Below are positions 17,587-26,415 of a stretch of 64,000 nucleotides of DNA, piece after piece. The position numbers and the translations under genes were made by a program. The number at the start of each line of letters is the position of its first letter. Position 1 is the first letter of the stretch. Below the pieces are notes generated by a model that was not told where the DNA came from, did not search any database, and saw nothing but the letters and a program-made list of their open reading frames with translations. Location: contig JADKEF010000006.1 in assembly GCA_016718135.1 (NCBI GenBank), positions 62,001-126,000 on the forward strand, read 5' to 3'. This DNA is from Acidobacteriota bacterium. GTDB taxonomy: Bacteria > Acidobacteriota > Blastocatellia > Pyrinomonadales > Pyrinomonadaceae.

Positions 17587-17602
17587 CTGTACATTTTGAC
17601 AG
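17587..17602 (+). promoter_or_regulatory. CTG(N10)CAG palindrome, site 7
   Basis: ACCTGTAC (N4) TGACAGTTAC context, one mismatch in the left arm. It lies 80 bases before the DUF4239 gene at 17683. Confidence 0.65.
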
Positions 17603-17682
17603 TTACATACATGGGTGTTCCCCATCAGACTATACGCGGGCGTAAATGACTGAAGGTCAAGAGATAAAAAGAAGGATTTGTA

Positions 17683-18465
17683 ATGATCATAGATTTTGTA
17701 CCAGTGTGGCTGCTTTTCTTTCTGATGGTTGGCGTGGTGCTTCTCTCAAGCGAGATAGGTTATCGGCTCGGCCAGAAGATCTGGGGGAAATCGCAAGCAG
17801 AGCGGGAGTCACCCGCGTCGGCAATTTCCGGCTCAATACTCGGATTGCAGGCATTTATGCTTGCATTCACCTTCGGGATTGTTTCAGACCGGTACGAAAC
17901 AAAGAAATCATTGGTTCGAGAAGAGTCGAGCGCGATCCGCACCGCCTGGCACCGTGCGGATTTTCTTTCCGAGCCGGATCGAACAGCGTCAAAGAACTTG
18001 CTCAGGGAGTACGTCGACAGACGAGTTACCCTTGTCGCGTCAGGCGATCTGGACGCGATAACGCGGTCTCAAGGCGAAATCTTAACAAAGCAGCGGCAAC
18101 TTTGGGAGATGGCCGTCGTTAACGGCAGGGCCGATATGAACTCGGACATCGGGGCTTTATACGTCGAATCTCTGAACGAGATCTCGAACCTTCACGCAAA
18201 GCGAGTTGGTATCGGGATGCAAGCTCGTATCCCGACCGCGATCTGGGCCGTGCTGATGAGCCTATTGATATTGGGAATGATCAGCCTTGGTTACTATACC
18301 GCGATCGCCGATTCACGTCGGTCGCGTGTTTCTCCGGTTCTCGCTGTTGCATTCTCGCTTGTCATTGCCCTGATCGCCGCGCTTGACCATCCGGGTGGAA
18401 GCTTGATGCCCGTTTCTCAGCAGCCCTTGGTCAACGTTAAGTCGGAAATGACCGGTCCCAATTGA
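17683..18465 (+). CDS. DUF4239 (bestrophin-like) membrane protein
   Basis: 260 residues. An N-terminal helix (VWLLFFLMVGVVLLSSEIGY) is followed by the segment SGSILGLQAFMLAFTFGIVSD, characteristic of DUF4239. A soluble helical region then leads to two C-terminal helices (about 188-208 and 218-236). DUF4239 is distantly related to bestrophin anion channels; no activity is proven. AAGGA precedes the ATG. Behind regulon site 7 and 31 bases before a second membrane-protein gene, with which it probably forms an operon. Confidence 0.8.
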   Translation: MIIDFVPVWLLFFLMVGVVLLSSEIGYRLGQKIWGKSQAERESPASAISGSILGLQAFMLAFTFGIVSDRYETKKSLVREESSAIRTAWHRADFLSEPDRTASKNLLREYVDRRVTLVASGDLDAITRSQGEILTKQRQLWEMAVVNGRADMNSDIGALYVESLNEISNLHAKRVGIGMQARIPTAIWAVLMSLLILGMISLGYYTAIADSRRSRVSPVLAVAFSLVIALIAALDHPGGSLMPVSQQPLVNVKSEMTGPN

Positions 18466-18496
18466 GCGGCGGTCGAATAGAGAAAGGTGTACAGCG

Positions 18497-19691
18497 ATGA
18501 CAGATACCGAGCTACCAATTGAGATTCAAAAGTTCTCGTTGGTGAAAGGCGGGCCGGTTTATCGCCTCTTTTGTCGGTCAGGGCTGTGCAATGATGATCT
18601 CGAGCCGCCTTTTCGCCGACCTCTTGTCCTCGCGTTGCTCGTCTGGCTGCCGCTACTATTGCTTACGATTCTTGGTGGGCGATTTAATAGCGGCGTCGAC
18701 ATCCCTTTCCTCAGCGATATCGAAAACCACGTTCGGTTTCTAGTCGCTTTGCCGCTGCTTTTAGCCGGTGAAACCTTTATCCAAAGATTGCTTTCTCCGC
18801 ATCCGCAATTTTGTTACTCGTAAGATCATCCGCGAGGCGGATATGCCGAAATTTAGAGCTGCGATCGATTCGGCTCAGCGGAAGCGTGACTCGGTGGCAA
18901 TCGAACTTATAATGCTCGTCTCTGTCGTCGCAGCAGGTCCATGGTTCTACGGCGACGTCATGGCCTCTGCGTCCGCTCAAGCTGCAACGTGGTACGCAAC
19001 CCCTGACGGTGCAAGTTGGAATCTGACGATCGCCGGTTACTGGATGGTCTTCATCAGTCTGCCTTTGTTTCAGTTTTTCCTTCTTCGATGGTACTTCCGA
19101 ATAGTTATCTGGTTTGTGTTCCTTCTGCGCGTTACGCGGCTTGATCTCAACCTATATGCTACGCACACGGATCGTGCTGGCGGCATCGGTTTCCTGAATA
19201 AATGTGCCTATTCATTTAGCTACGGGTTACTCGCCCAGGGGGCGTTGCTTTCTGGCTATATCGCCGGCCAGGCGATGCACTTCGGAGCGGACCCACGAGC
19301 GTATAAGCTCGAGACCGCTGGATTACTAATTATAGTCCTGGCGTCGGTGCTGGCACCGCTTGCATTATTTGCCCCAAAGCTAATATCGGCAAAATGGGAT
19401 GGCGGAGGGGCCTTTGGTACGTTTGCGAGCCGTTATGTTGAGGAGTTTGATGATAAGTGGGTCCGCGGGCGCATGCCTACAGATGAACAACTGCTGGGAA
19501 CCGTCGATATTCAATCCCTTGCCGACCTTGGAAGCAGCGCCGGTGTGATTGACGAGATGAAAACCGTCCCGTTTAGCCTTACGGATGTTGCCTATCTTGC
19601 TGCCGTCACATTAGCTCCACTACTGCCACTTCTGTTGTTCGTCTTTTCGCTCGAAGATTTGCTTGAGAGATTGATAGAGGTGCTGGTGTAG
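18497..19691 (+). pseudogene. Polytopic inner-membrane protein, one frame break
   Basis: The first frame (18497-18823) gives an N-terminal cytosolic part and two helices (LVLALLVWLPLLLLTILGG and VRFLVALPLLLAGETF). The second frame, from about 18790 to 19691, continues with RIRNFVTRKIIREADMPKF, four more helices and a terminal LLPLLLFVFSLEDL helix. The switch occurs near 18790 and corresponds to one extra base. The restored product is about 398 residues. I do not recognise a named family. It lies 31 bases after the DUF4239 gene, so co-function in membrane physiology is plausible. Confidence 0.65.
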
Positions 19692-19747
19692 AAGTAGCTC
19701 TAATGCGTGGCCATTGAGGGCGATGCTGAAAATCTTTTCCCCGCGAC

Positions 19748-19763
19748 CTGTCAAAACTGACAG
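19748..19763 (+). promoter_or_regulatory. CTG(N10)CAG palindrome, site 8
   Basis: ACCTGTCA (N4) TGACAGTAGC, perfect dyad, 87 bases before the porin gene at 19851. Confidence 0.7.
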
Positions 19764-19850
19764 TAGCATCGTGTATCCATCCCCGTGAAAATGTCGCTAT
19801 AGACCATTGGAAGGCAAGAGGCCAATCTCAAATAGATCAGGAACACGAAA

Positions 19851-21362
19851 ATGTCGGAACCACAACGGTCTTTGGTCGGGTCGGTTTTAACGACAAAAAA
19901 GGATATGAAAAATATTCAAAATGGAATTTTAATTGCAGTCACTCTTCTTTTTTTGACCGGATCTAATCCGGCCCAAATCGCGCAGAATCAAGAAAAGGCA
20001 AAGAGCGTTGCGATCTCAGATACTCAGCCGACGGTCAAGGCTCTGCCTAGTGACCGTGAAAAAGAACTCCTTGAAAGGATCGAAAGGTTGGAAAAACGCC
20101 TCACCGAGCTGGAGAAAAGTGCGAAGACGCCGCTTACGACCGATCAGCGTGTGGATACCGTCGCCGCCAATTCACTGAACATCTCGGCTCCCGTCACGGC
20201 CACGCCCCCGGGCGGAAGCATACCGACGAAAGACGCAAATGCAGCGGTGCAGGACAAGCCAAAACTCTTGGAGGAGGGCATCATTCCTCATTCGATCCGA
20301 ATTCCAGGGACCGACCTTTCACTTAAGTTTAGCGGATACGTGAAAGCAGATTTCATTCAGGATTTTCAGGGGATTGGAAACAGGTCTCAGTTTGCGACAA
20401 ATTCAATACCGATCGATGGTACATCCAGCGCCGATATTGGAGCCGGAACAAATATTCAAGCACGGGAATCGCGAATCTCACTCGAGTTGGTTGGCGAACC
20501 AGGGAAACACCAGTTCAGAGCGTACGTCGAGGGCGACTTTTATGGTGACGGAAATGCGTTCCGTCTTCGGCACGCGTACGGCGAATACGGCGGGTTATTG
20601 GCTGGGCAGACGTGGAGCACCTTTATGGATGTGTCGGCAAGGCCTCGAACCCTTGATTACGAGGGACCCGATGGAGAAATATTCGTTCGTCAGGCGATGG
20701 TCCGGTGGACACAGGCTTTCGCCAAAAACTGGAAATTCGCTGTCGCTGTGGAAGAGCCGACAGTTCAGATCGCAACCCCAACAGGATTTACCGGAAGTGC
20801 ACGCGGAAACGTCCCCGATTTCACTGGTTTCGTCCGTCATCAGCAAAAAAGATTTCATTTCCAGATCGCAGCGATCGCGCGGAACCTTCGTTTTGACGGG
20901 ACGGGCAGCACACCTGATCGCTCAACCATCGGTTGGGGCCTAAATTCAACGTTCAAGGTCAACGCGGTCGGCAAGGACCAGTTGATGGGGCAATTTGCAT
21001 TTGGAAGCGGCATAAACCGTTACATCGAATCGATGGGCGGCCAAAATGTGGATGCCGTATTCGGATCGGCGAATTCTTTGGTTGCCTTGCCATCAAGGGC
21101 GGGACTGATAGGCTACGAGCGGCACTGGACACCGAAACTGATGTCGGTCCTTACATACTCGATTGCCGATCTCTCATATAACACCGGGCTAAGTGGGTCA
21201 ACAATAAAGCGTACCCAAGACGGCCGCGTTAATTTGATCTGGACGCCGTTCAGGCTTGTCGATCTGGGGGCGGAGTTCATGTGGGGCCGGCGAGACAACC
21301 AGGACGGCACGCATGGCGATGCGACACGAATAATGTTTTCGACAATTTATCGATTCAACTAA
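19851..21362 (+). CDS. DcaP-like trimeric outer-membrane porin
   Basis: 503 residues. A signal peptide (MKNIQNGILIAVTLLFLTGS from an internal Met at 19905) precedes a coiled-coil stalk (KELLERIERLEKRLTELEKS). The barrel begins LKFSGYVKADFIQDF and shows ARESRISLE, LRHAYGEYGGLLAGQTWSTF and a terminal FSTIYRFN strand, all typical of DcaP-type porins. ATG 19851 has AGGA upstream; 19905 would give a cleaner signal peptide, so the start is uncertain. These porins import small, often acidic solutes. Followed after 27 bases by carbonic anhydrase, suggesting co-transcription behind site 8. Confidence 0.82.
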   Translation: MSEPQRSLVGSVLTTKKDMKNIQNGILIAVTLLFLTGSNPAQIAQNQEKAKSVAISDTQPTVKALPSDREKELLERIERLEKRLTELEKSAKTPLTTDQRVDTVAANSLNISAPVTATPPGGSIPTKDANAAVQDKPKLLEEGIIPHSIRIPGTDLSLKFSGYVKADFIQDFQGIGNRSQFATNSIPIDGTSSADIGAGTNIQARESRISLELVGEPGKHQFRAYVEGDFYGDGNAFRLRHAYGEYGGLLAGQTWSTFMDVSARPRTLDYEGPDGEIFVRQAMVRWTQAFAKNWKFAVAVEEPTVQIATPTGFTGSARGNVPDFTGFVRHQQKRFHFQIAAIARNLRFDGTGSTPDRSTIGWGLNSTFKVNAVGKDQLMGQFAFGSGINRYIESMGGQNVDAVFGSANSLVALPSRAGLIGYERHWTPKLMSVLTYSIADLSYNTGLSGSTIKRTQDGRVNLIWTPFRLVDLGAEFMWGRRDNQDGTHGDATRIMFSTIYRFN

Positions 21363-21389
21363 CACCATTAGAAAGTTTCTGGAGACAAC

Positions 21390-22295
21390 ATGATAAGAAA
21401 AAATTTGATGCTGACTTTCGTACTCGTCCTGGCCGTTTTCTTGGCAGCGTGTGGTAACCAAGCGGCAAATACCGTTAATACCCAGGCACCCGCGAAACCA
21501 GCCGAGTCAACTCCTAAGACAACAGCCGTTGTTATACCAAAAGAGGCTCCTCACTGGGACTATGAAGCTGATGGACCGGCGAAATGGAGCACTTTAAGTA
21601 AGGATTGGGCAACTTGCGGAGACGGAAAGGCCCAGTCGCCCATCGACATAAAGGCGTCGGCGGCGAGTAAGTTGCCCGAAGTCCTACTACAGTTCAAGCC
21701 GGCGGATCTTAAGATCGTACACAATGAACATCAGGCCGATGGAATAAACAATGGTCACAGCATCCAGGTGAACTATAGCGATGGGGATACACTGACGATC
21801 GGAGACCAGAAATACGCCCTGGTGCAGTATCATTTCCATGGTCCGAGTGAGCACACCGTCAACGGAAAGCAATTCCCGATGGAAATGCACATGGTCCACC
21901 AGTCTGCCGATAAGAAATTAGCGGTTGTTGGCGTCTTAATTGCAGAAGGGGCAAAGGCGAACGCCGCCTTCGAACCCATTTGGACTAACCTCCCTAAAAC
22001 GAAGGGCTCTGAGACCCATTACGGAAATATTAAGGTAGATGTGAATCAGATGCTTCCAACGTCACGGACAACCTACCGGTATGACGGATCATTGACGACG
22101 CCCCCGTGTTCAGAGGGTGTGAAGTGGATCGTGTTCTCGAGTCCGATCGAGTTTTCGGCTGCCCAGATCGGTAAATTCAAGGAACTCATCATGCTCATCT
22201 GGAGGTATTCGGCGCTCGTGATACGAGTGACTAAATACCTTCATTTTCTTGTTCGGCCTGTCAAAAGTGACAGTTACCTGCCAATTATTCATTGA
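21390..22295 (+). CDS. Alpha-type carbonic anhydrase lipoprotein (3' end frameshifted)
   Basis: It has a lipoprotein signal with lipobox LAAC (Cys21). The alpha-carbonic anhydrase core includes WATCGDGKAQSPIDI, the zinc ligands in YHFHGPSEH (His148, His150) and MEMHMVH (His167), and the late motif YRYDGSLTTPPCSEGVKW. The enzyme hydrates CO2 in the periplasm. After FSAAQIGKFKEL the frame departs from the family and runs through regulon site 9. Another frame gives GARDTSD and a stop at 22232-22234. A one-base error near 22180-22210 is therefore likely, and the true end is probably about 22234. Confidence 0.88.
   Translation: MIRKNLMLTFVLVLAVFLAACGNQAANTVNTQAPAKPAESTPKTTAVVIPKEAPHWDYEADGPAKWSTLSKDWATCGDGKAQSPIDIKASAASKLPEVLLQFKPADLKIVHNEHQADGINNGHSIQVNYSDGDTLTIGDQKYALVQYHFHGPSEHTVNGKQFPMEMHMVHQSADKKLAVVGVLIAEGAKANAAFEPIWTNLPKTKGSETHYGNIKVDVNQMLPTSRTTYRYDGSLTTPPCSEGVKWIVFSSPIEFSAAQIGKFKELIMLIWRYSALVIRVTKYLHFLVRPVKSDSYLPIIH
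22258..22273 (+). promoter_or_regulatory. CTG(N10)CAG palindrome, site 9
   Basis: CCTGTCA (N4) TGACAGTTACC, perfect dyad, about 85-103 bases before the DUF3300 start. It overlaps the artificial extension of the carbonic anhydrase frame. Confidence 0.7.
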
Positions 22296-22357
22296 TATTC
22301 TACAGTTGCGATTTTATTTAAGCCAGAGTAGCCAATCGGCGGCAGCGAGTTTCCTGT

Positions 22358-23593
22358 TTGAATGAAGAGGTACTAAATGATCAACAAAAAATCACAGCCA
22401 TATCGCTCACTATATGCTTAGCGGTATTACCGCTCTTCCATGTCCACGCAGCGACTAGAGCCGTAGAGGAGCGAAGGGCACCGGTTCCTACTCTGTTCTC
22501 GACGAACCTATCCGCCGAGCAGATCGACAATTTGATGGCTCCGATAGCTCTTTATCCGGATCCGCTGATAGCTCAAATGTTGCCAGCTTCCACCTATGTA
22601 GATGAGATCGACAAGGCTGCCCGCTACCTGCGTGCAAACAACAACCAGACCACAGGCGTCGACAATCAAAGCTGGGACGTCAGCGTGAGATCGATCGCCC
22701 ACTACCCGCAGGTCGTATATACGATGAGCGAAAAGCTCGACTGGACGACAGCGATCGGCCAGGCCTACGTCACCCAAGCAGTCGATGTTTTTGGTTCGAT
22801 TCAACGCCTGCGTCACAAGGCGAAAAAGTACGGCTATCTAAAGACCACGCCGCAGCAGACAGTTATTGAGGAAAAGGACGTCATCAAGATCGTCCCCGCA
22901 CAAGCTCAATACATATACGTGCCCACGTACAACCCGCAAGTGGTCTACGTTGAGGCTCCTTCATCAGGCCCTTCAACTAGCACTGTCGTCGCAACCGCCG
23001 CGATCGCATTCACCGCGGGACTTTTGATCGGAGCGTGGCTGAACAACGACTGCAATTGGTATTCGCACACGGTGTACTACCACGGCTGGCGTGGCGTTGG
23101 TTGGGTCTCTCACTCCACGACGGTCATTCGTGTCGGTGGCAGTCCGTACGTAAATGCGCGATATAGCACCGTGCGCTACAACACGGCGGTAGTCAATCGT
23201 AATGTCAACTACAACAATGTCAGCCACTACAACAACGTTAGCCGGAACGTGAATTACAACAACGTCAACGTTAACCGTAACGTCAACGTCAACAACGTAA
23301 ATGTCAACCGCAACGTCAACAACGTGAACGTCAACAACAACGTTAACAACAAGAACCTGAATAGGAATGTAAGTACGAACAACGTCAACAACGCCGCATA
23401 CCGTGGAAAAACAGCGACTCCAACACAAACGAATGCGAACAGGGCTTCGGCCCAGCAGCGGACCTCCGGGTTCGGTAGCTATGGAAACCGCTCACAAACC
23501 AACGCTCAGAGTTCGCGCGGTCAAAAAAGCCGTGCGAGTAAACCCGCGACCACTAGGACTCAGCCTACTAGAAGCGGGGGACGGAGGAAGTAG
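22358..23593 (+). CDS. DUF3300 exported protein with Asn/Val repeat tail
   Basis: About 411 residues. The DUF3300 domain (about 45-210) includes SAEQIDNLMAPIALYPDPLIAQ, LPASTYVDEI and the YIYVPTYNPQVVY segment, followed by a hydrophobic helix (AIAFTAGLLIGAWL) and a long Asn/Val-rich tail. The true start is probably ATG 22377 after AGAGG: from there an A6 tract one base too long breaks the frame, and correcting it yields MINKKITAISLTICLAVLPL, a good signal peptide. The TTG at 22358 is only the frame-open start. DUF3300 is of unknown function and usually adjoins DUF2950, as here. Regulon site 9 is upstream. Confidence 0.82.
   Translation: MNEEVLNDQQKITAISLTICLAVLPLFHVHAATRAVEERRAPVPTLFSTNLSAEQIDNLMAPIALYPDPLIAQMLPASTYVDEIDKAARYLRANNNQTTGVDNQSWDVSVRSIAHYPQVVYTMSEKLDWTTAIGQAYVTQAVDVFGSIQRLRHKAKKYGYLKTTPQQTVIEEKDVIKIVPAQAQYIYVPTYNPQVVYVEAPSSGPSTSTVVATAAIAFTAGLLIGAWLNNDCNWYSHTVYYHGWRGVGWVSHSTTVIRVGGSPYVNARYSTVRYNTAVVNRNVNYNNVSHYNNVSRNVNYNNVNVNRNVNVNNVNVNRNVNNVNVNNNVNNKNLNRNVSTNNVNNAAYRGKTATPTQTNANRASAQQRTSGFGSYGNRSQTNAQSSRGQKSRASKPATTRTQPTRSGGRRK
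23197..23390 (+). repeat. In-frame AAC/GTC repeat coding the Asn/Val tail of DUF3300
   Basis: Irregular runs of NVN, NRNV and YNNV triplets encode about 65 residues. This is a coding low-complexity array, probably a surface-exposed or unstructured region. It is not a CRISPR array: there are no spacers of uniform length. Confidence 0.7.
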
Positions 23594-23620
23594 AACAGCC
23601 GTCAAATAGGGAGAATAGTA

Positions 23621-24586
23621 ATGAAAAACACAAGCAGTAATAGATGTCGTGGTTTCCTTCGTGGTCTGACGTTGTTGTTCGCAGTTGTCTTTGCGATGGG
23701 TGCCGACGTAACGGTTCGAGCGCAAGCCGGACAGCAGCTTTTCGCCAGCCCAAATGAAGCGTTAAGCGCCCTGAAAGCGGCCGTCAAATCGCATGACCAA
23801 GCTGCCCTTTCTGCGATGTTTGGCCCGCGCATAAGAGATTTTGTTTCTGGCGATGCCGTTTTGGACAAGACGTTCTTCGAAGAGTTTTCGCGCAGCATCG
23901 ATAGATCAAGCAAATTGGAGAAAGTCAGCGACCGGGAATATACCGTTCTCGTTGGAGAAGATGAATGGCCTTTCTCGGCTCCGATCGTTAAAGCGGGCGA
24001 CAAATGGCGGTTCGATACGGATGCCGGTGTCGAGGAACTGCTCAACCGTCGAATCGGCTTTAATGAGTTCTTTGCGGCAAACCTATGCCAGGCTTACGCG
24101 GTAGCCCAATTTGAATACTTCAACGGCGACGATCACGATGGCGACCAAGTCTCTGAATACGCTCAAAAGATATCAAGCTCGGCAGGCAAGCGGGACGGCC
24201 TGTATTGGGCAAAAGCTGCTGAAGATGAAGAAGAAAGCCCGCTGGGACCGCTGGTCGCTTATGCCGCTGCCGATGGCTATACGGCGAGAACGGGAACCAC
24301 CCAGACAGCTGCGCCGTTCTACGGGTACAACTTCAAGGTGCTGTTCCGCCAGGGACCAAGCGCCCCGGGCGGCAAGTTTAACTACATCATCAACGGTAAT
24401 ATGATCGCCGGTTTCGCATTGGTCGCCTATCCCGCGACCTGGGGGAATTCGGGAATTATGACCTTCATCGTAAATCAGGAAGGGCGTGTCTACGAAAAGA
24501 ATCTCGGGCCGGGAACAAAAGCGATCGCGGAGGCAATGACCGAATACAATCCGGACGTCAGCTGGTCGCTCGTCGCTCTTGATTAG
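23621..24586 (+). CDS. DUF2950 exported protein
   Basis: 321 residues. The signal peptide ends near VRAQA. The DUF2950 body has FASPNEALSALKAAVKSHD, MFGPRIRDFVSGD, GEDEWPFSAPIVK, FAANLCQAYAVAQFEYF and FYGYNFKVLFRQGP. The family is periplasmic and functionally uncharacterised. It lies 27 bases after DUF3300 with an AGGGAG ribosome site, the usual gene pair, and presumably shares the site 9 promoter. Confidence 0.88.
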   Translation: MKNTSSNRCRGFLRGLTLLFAVVFAMGADVTVRAQAGQQLFASPNEALSALKAAVKSHDQAALSAMFGPRIRDFVSGDAVLDKTFFEEFSRSIDRSSKLEKVSDREYTVLVGEDEWPFSAPIVKAGDKWRFDTDAGVEELLNRRIGFNEFFAANLCQAYAVAQFEYFNGDDHDGDQVSEYAQKISSSAGKRDGLYWAKAAEDEEESPLGPLVAYAAADGYTARTGTTQTAAPFYGYNFKVLFRQGPSAPGGKFNYIINGNMIAGFALVAYPATWGNSGIMTFIVNQEGRVYEKNLGPGTKAIAEAMTEYNPDVSWSLVALD

Positions 24587-24650
24587 GGTTAGTGAAACGC
24601 GAGTCATCAAATTAAGATCGGAGATCCTGATCGAACGAATTCAAAAGGAA

Positions 24651-24666
24651 CTGTCAGAAATGACAG
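24651..24666 (+). promoter_or_regulatory. CTG(N10)CAG palindrome, site 10, inside a 14-base perfect stem
   Basis: CTGTCAGAAATGACAG is extended by AAAAGGAA on the left and TTCCTTTT on the right, giving a 14-base perfect stem with a 4-base loop at 24643-24674. It can be both the terminator of DUF2950 and the operator of the transglycosylase gene 55 bases downstream. Confidence 0.65.
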
Positions 24667-24721
24667 TTCCTTTTCATTTGGCCCTGAGCTAGCATCCAGT
24701 AATCAGCTGAGGATCTTATCT

Positions 24722-26260
24722 ATGAATATTCGACAGGAAATCAAAGTCATCGTAGTCGCAACTTCTCTCCTTTTCGTTATCGTTTTCGGTCAATCATGCG
24801 CTACCAACCCACAGCCAGGGAACCAGGCTGCACCATCAGAGCCGCAGGCGGGCCTGCCTGAAACGGCGACTGAGGAGCAACCGCCGGCCGAGATCGATTC
24901 GACGCTGTTGGAACGTTTAAGAACTGAAAAATGGACCGGCGACATTGACGGAATGGTCGAGCGTCGTTATCTCCGGGCGTTGGTTCTTTATAGCAAGACG
25001 GGGTTCTTTTACGACGGGCCCCAGCCGCGGGGTATTAGCTATGAGGGACTCAAAGAATTTGAAAAGTTTCTCAACAAGAGACTGAACACCGGCAACAAGC
25101 CGGTCCAGATAGTTTTTCTGCCCGTTACCCGCGAAGAAGGCCTTAAACGAATGGCCGAAGGTCGAGGCGATATTGCGGTCGCAAACATACCGATAGTAGA
25201 CGAAATATTGAAAATAGCTGATCTGTCGGATCCAGTCCGGGAAAACGCGAAACAACTAGTTGTCACAGGTCCGTCCGCTCCGCCGATCGCAGCGATCGAC
25301 GACCTTGCCGGAAAAGAGATCTTCGTACGAAAGCTCAGCCGTTACTACCCGACTCTCGTAAGGTTGAATGAGCAGTTCAAACAGTCGGGCAAGCCGGAAA
25401 TGACGCTCAAGCTAGCCGACGAAAATCTACAGGACGAAGACATTCTAAATATGGTCGGTGCCGGTGTTGTTGGAATGACCCTAATGGATGATCTGGTCGC
25501 CGGCCTATGGGCAAAGGTCTTCGAGGGTCTCAACGTACACAACGATCTGGCTCTTGTTAACGACGACCGGATCGGGTGGGCGGTACAGAAGAACACACCG
25601 CAGTTCCTGGCTCTCGTGAACGAATTTGTTAAGGACCATAAAGAAGGAACTTCTTTCGGCAACACGTTGATCCTAAGATACGCGAAAGATGCAAAATTTG
25701 CCAAGAACAATACCCTTCCGGGTGAGATGGAAAAATACAAGGCAGCCGTCGGCCTATTCAAGAAATACGGAGATCAATACGGGTTTGATTGGCTAATGAT
25801 CGCCGCCCAAGCCTATCAGGAATCGACCATCGATCAATCAAAGACGAGCCCGGCCGGTGCGTATGGCGTCATGCAGATCAAGCCCAGCACTGCGGCGGGA
25901 AACCCGATCAATATTCCAGATATTGATACGAACATGGAGAACAACATAAACGCGGGCGTTAAATACTTGGACTATATCGTCAATGTGAATTTCAAAGATG
26001 CTAAGTTTGACAAGCTTAACCGGGAATTATTTGCGTTTGCTGCTTATAACGCAGGACCTGCTCGGGTTGCCGGACTTCGAAAAAAAGCCGAAGCCCAAGG
26101 CCTGGATCCAAACAAATGGTTTAACAACGTCGAACTTGTGGCTGCAAAAGAGATCGGTGCCGAAACAGTAACCTACGTCAGTAACATTTATAAGTACTAT
26201 GTAGCCTACAAGTTGGTTTCTGACGACATCCGAACTCGAAAACCTCGAAACAATGGATGA
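24722..26260 (+). CDS. MltF-like membrane-bound lytic transglycosylase
   Basis: 512 residues. The lipoprotein signal ends at FGQSC (Cys27). A solute-binding-protein-like domain (about 75-325, with LLERLRTEKWTGDIDGMVERRYLRALV) is followed by a lytic transglycosylase SLT domain. That domain has IAAQAYQESTIDQS with catalytic Glu367, GAYGVMQIKPSTA, NINAGVKYLDYI and FAAYNAGPARV. This is the MltF architecture, which cleaves peptidoglycan to 1,6-anhydro ends. The periplasmic-binding module in MltF binds muropeptides and regulates activity. It stands alone behind regulon site 10. Confidence 0.87.
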   Translation: MNIRQEIKVIVVATSLLFVIVFGQSCATNPQPGNQAAPSEPQAGLPETATEEQPPAEIDSTLLERLRTEKWTGDIDGMVERRYLRALVLYSKTGFFYDGPQPRGISYEGLKEFEKFLNKRLNTGNKPVQIVFLPVTREEGLKRMAEGRGDIAVANIPIVDEILKIADLSDPVRENAKQLVVTGPSAPPIAAIDDLAGKEIFVRKLSRYYPTLVRLNEQFKQSGKPEMTLKLADENLQDEDILNMVGAGVVGMTLMDDLVAGLWAKVFEGLNVHNDLALVNDDRIGWAVQKNTPQFLALVNEFVKDHKEGTSFGNTLILRYAKDAKFAKNNTLPGEMEKYKAAVGLFKKYGDQYGFDWLMIAAQAYQESTIDQSKTSPAGAYGVMQIKPSTAAGNPINIPDIDTNMENNINAGVKYLDYIVNVNFKDAKFDKLNRELFAFAAYNAGPARVAGLRKKAEAQGLDPNKWFNNVELVAAKEIGAETVTYVSNIYKYYVAYKLVSDDIRTRKPRNNG

Positions 26261-26299
26261 AATGGTTAGTTCTCGATGCATTGCCTTTTTCGTCAAAGC

Positions 26300-26315
26300 C
26301 TGTCAAAAGTGACAG
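26300..26315 (+). promoter_or_regulatory. CTG(N10)CAG palindrome, site 11
   Basis: CCTGTCA (N4) TGACAGTTATT, perfect dyad, 100 bases before the barrel gene at 26416. Its core is identical to site 9. Confidence 0.7.
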
Positions 26316-26415
26316 TTATTCTATTCGCCAACAATAGCTAGACTCCATACGTAGAATTTCGAGGTTCAGAAAGAAATTACTGGAGATCGAATCTATCAAA
26401 ACAGAGGAGTTTAAA

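Noticed and set aside
23197..23390. CRISPR-like array
   Set aside because: Short irregular AAC/GTC units inside an open reading frame, with no direct repeat plus spacer structure and no cas genes.
22973..23428. Minus-strand frame of 151 codons, rich in Val
   Set aside because: Antisense of the Asn-rich repeat in the DUF3300 gene; repeats of AAC/GTC read as Val on the other strand.
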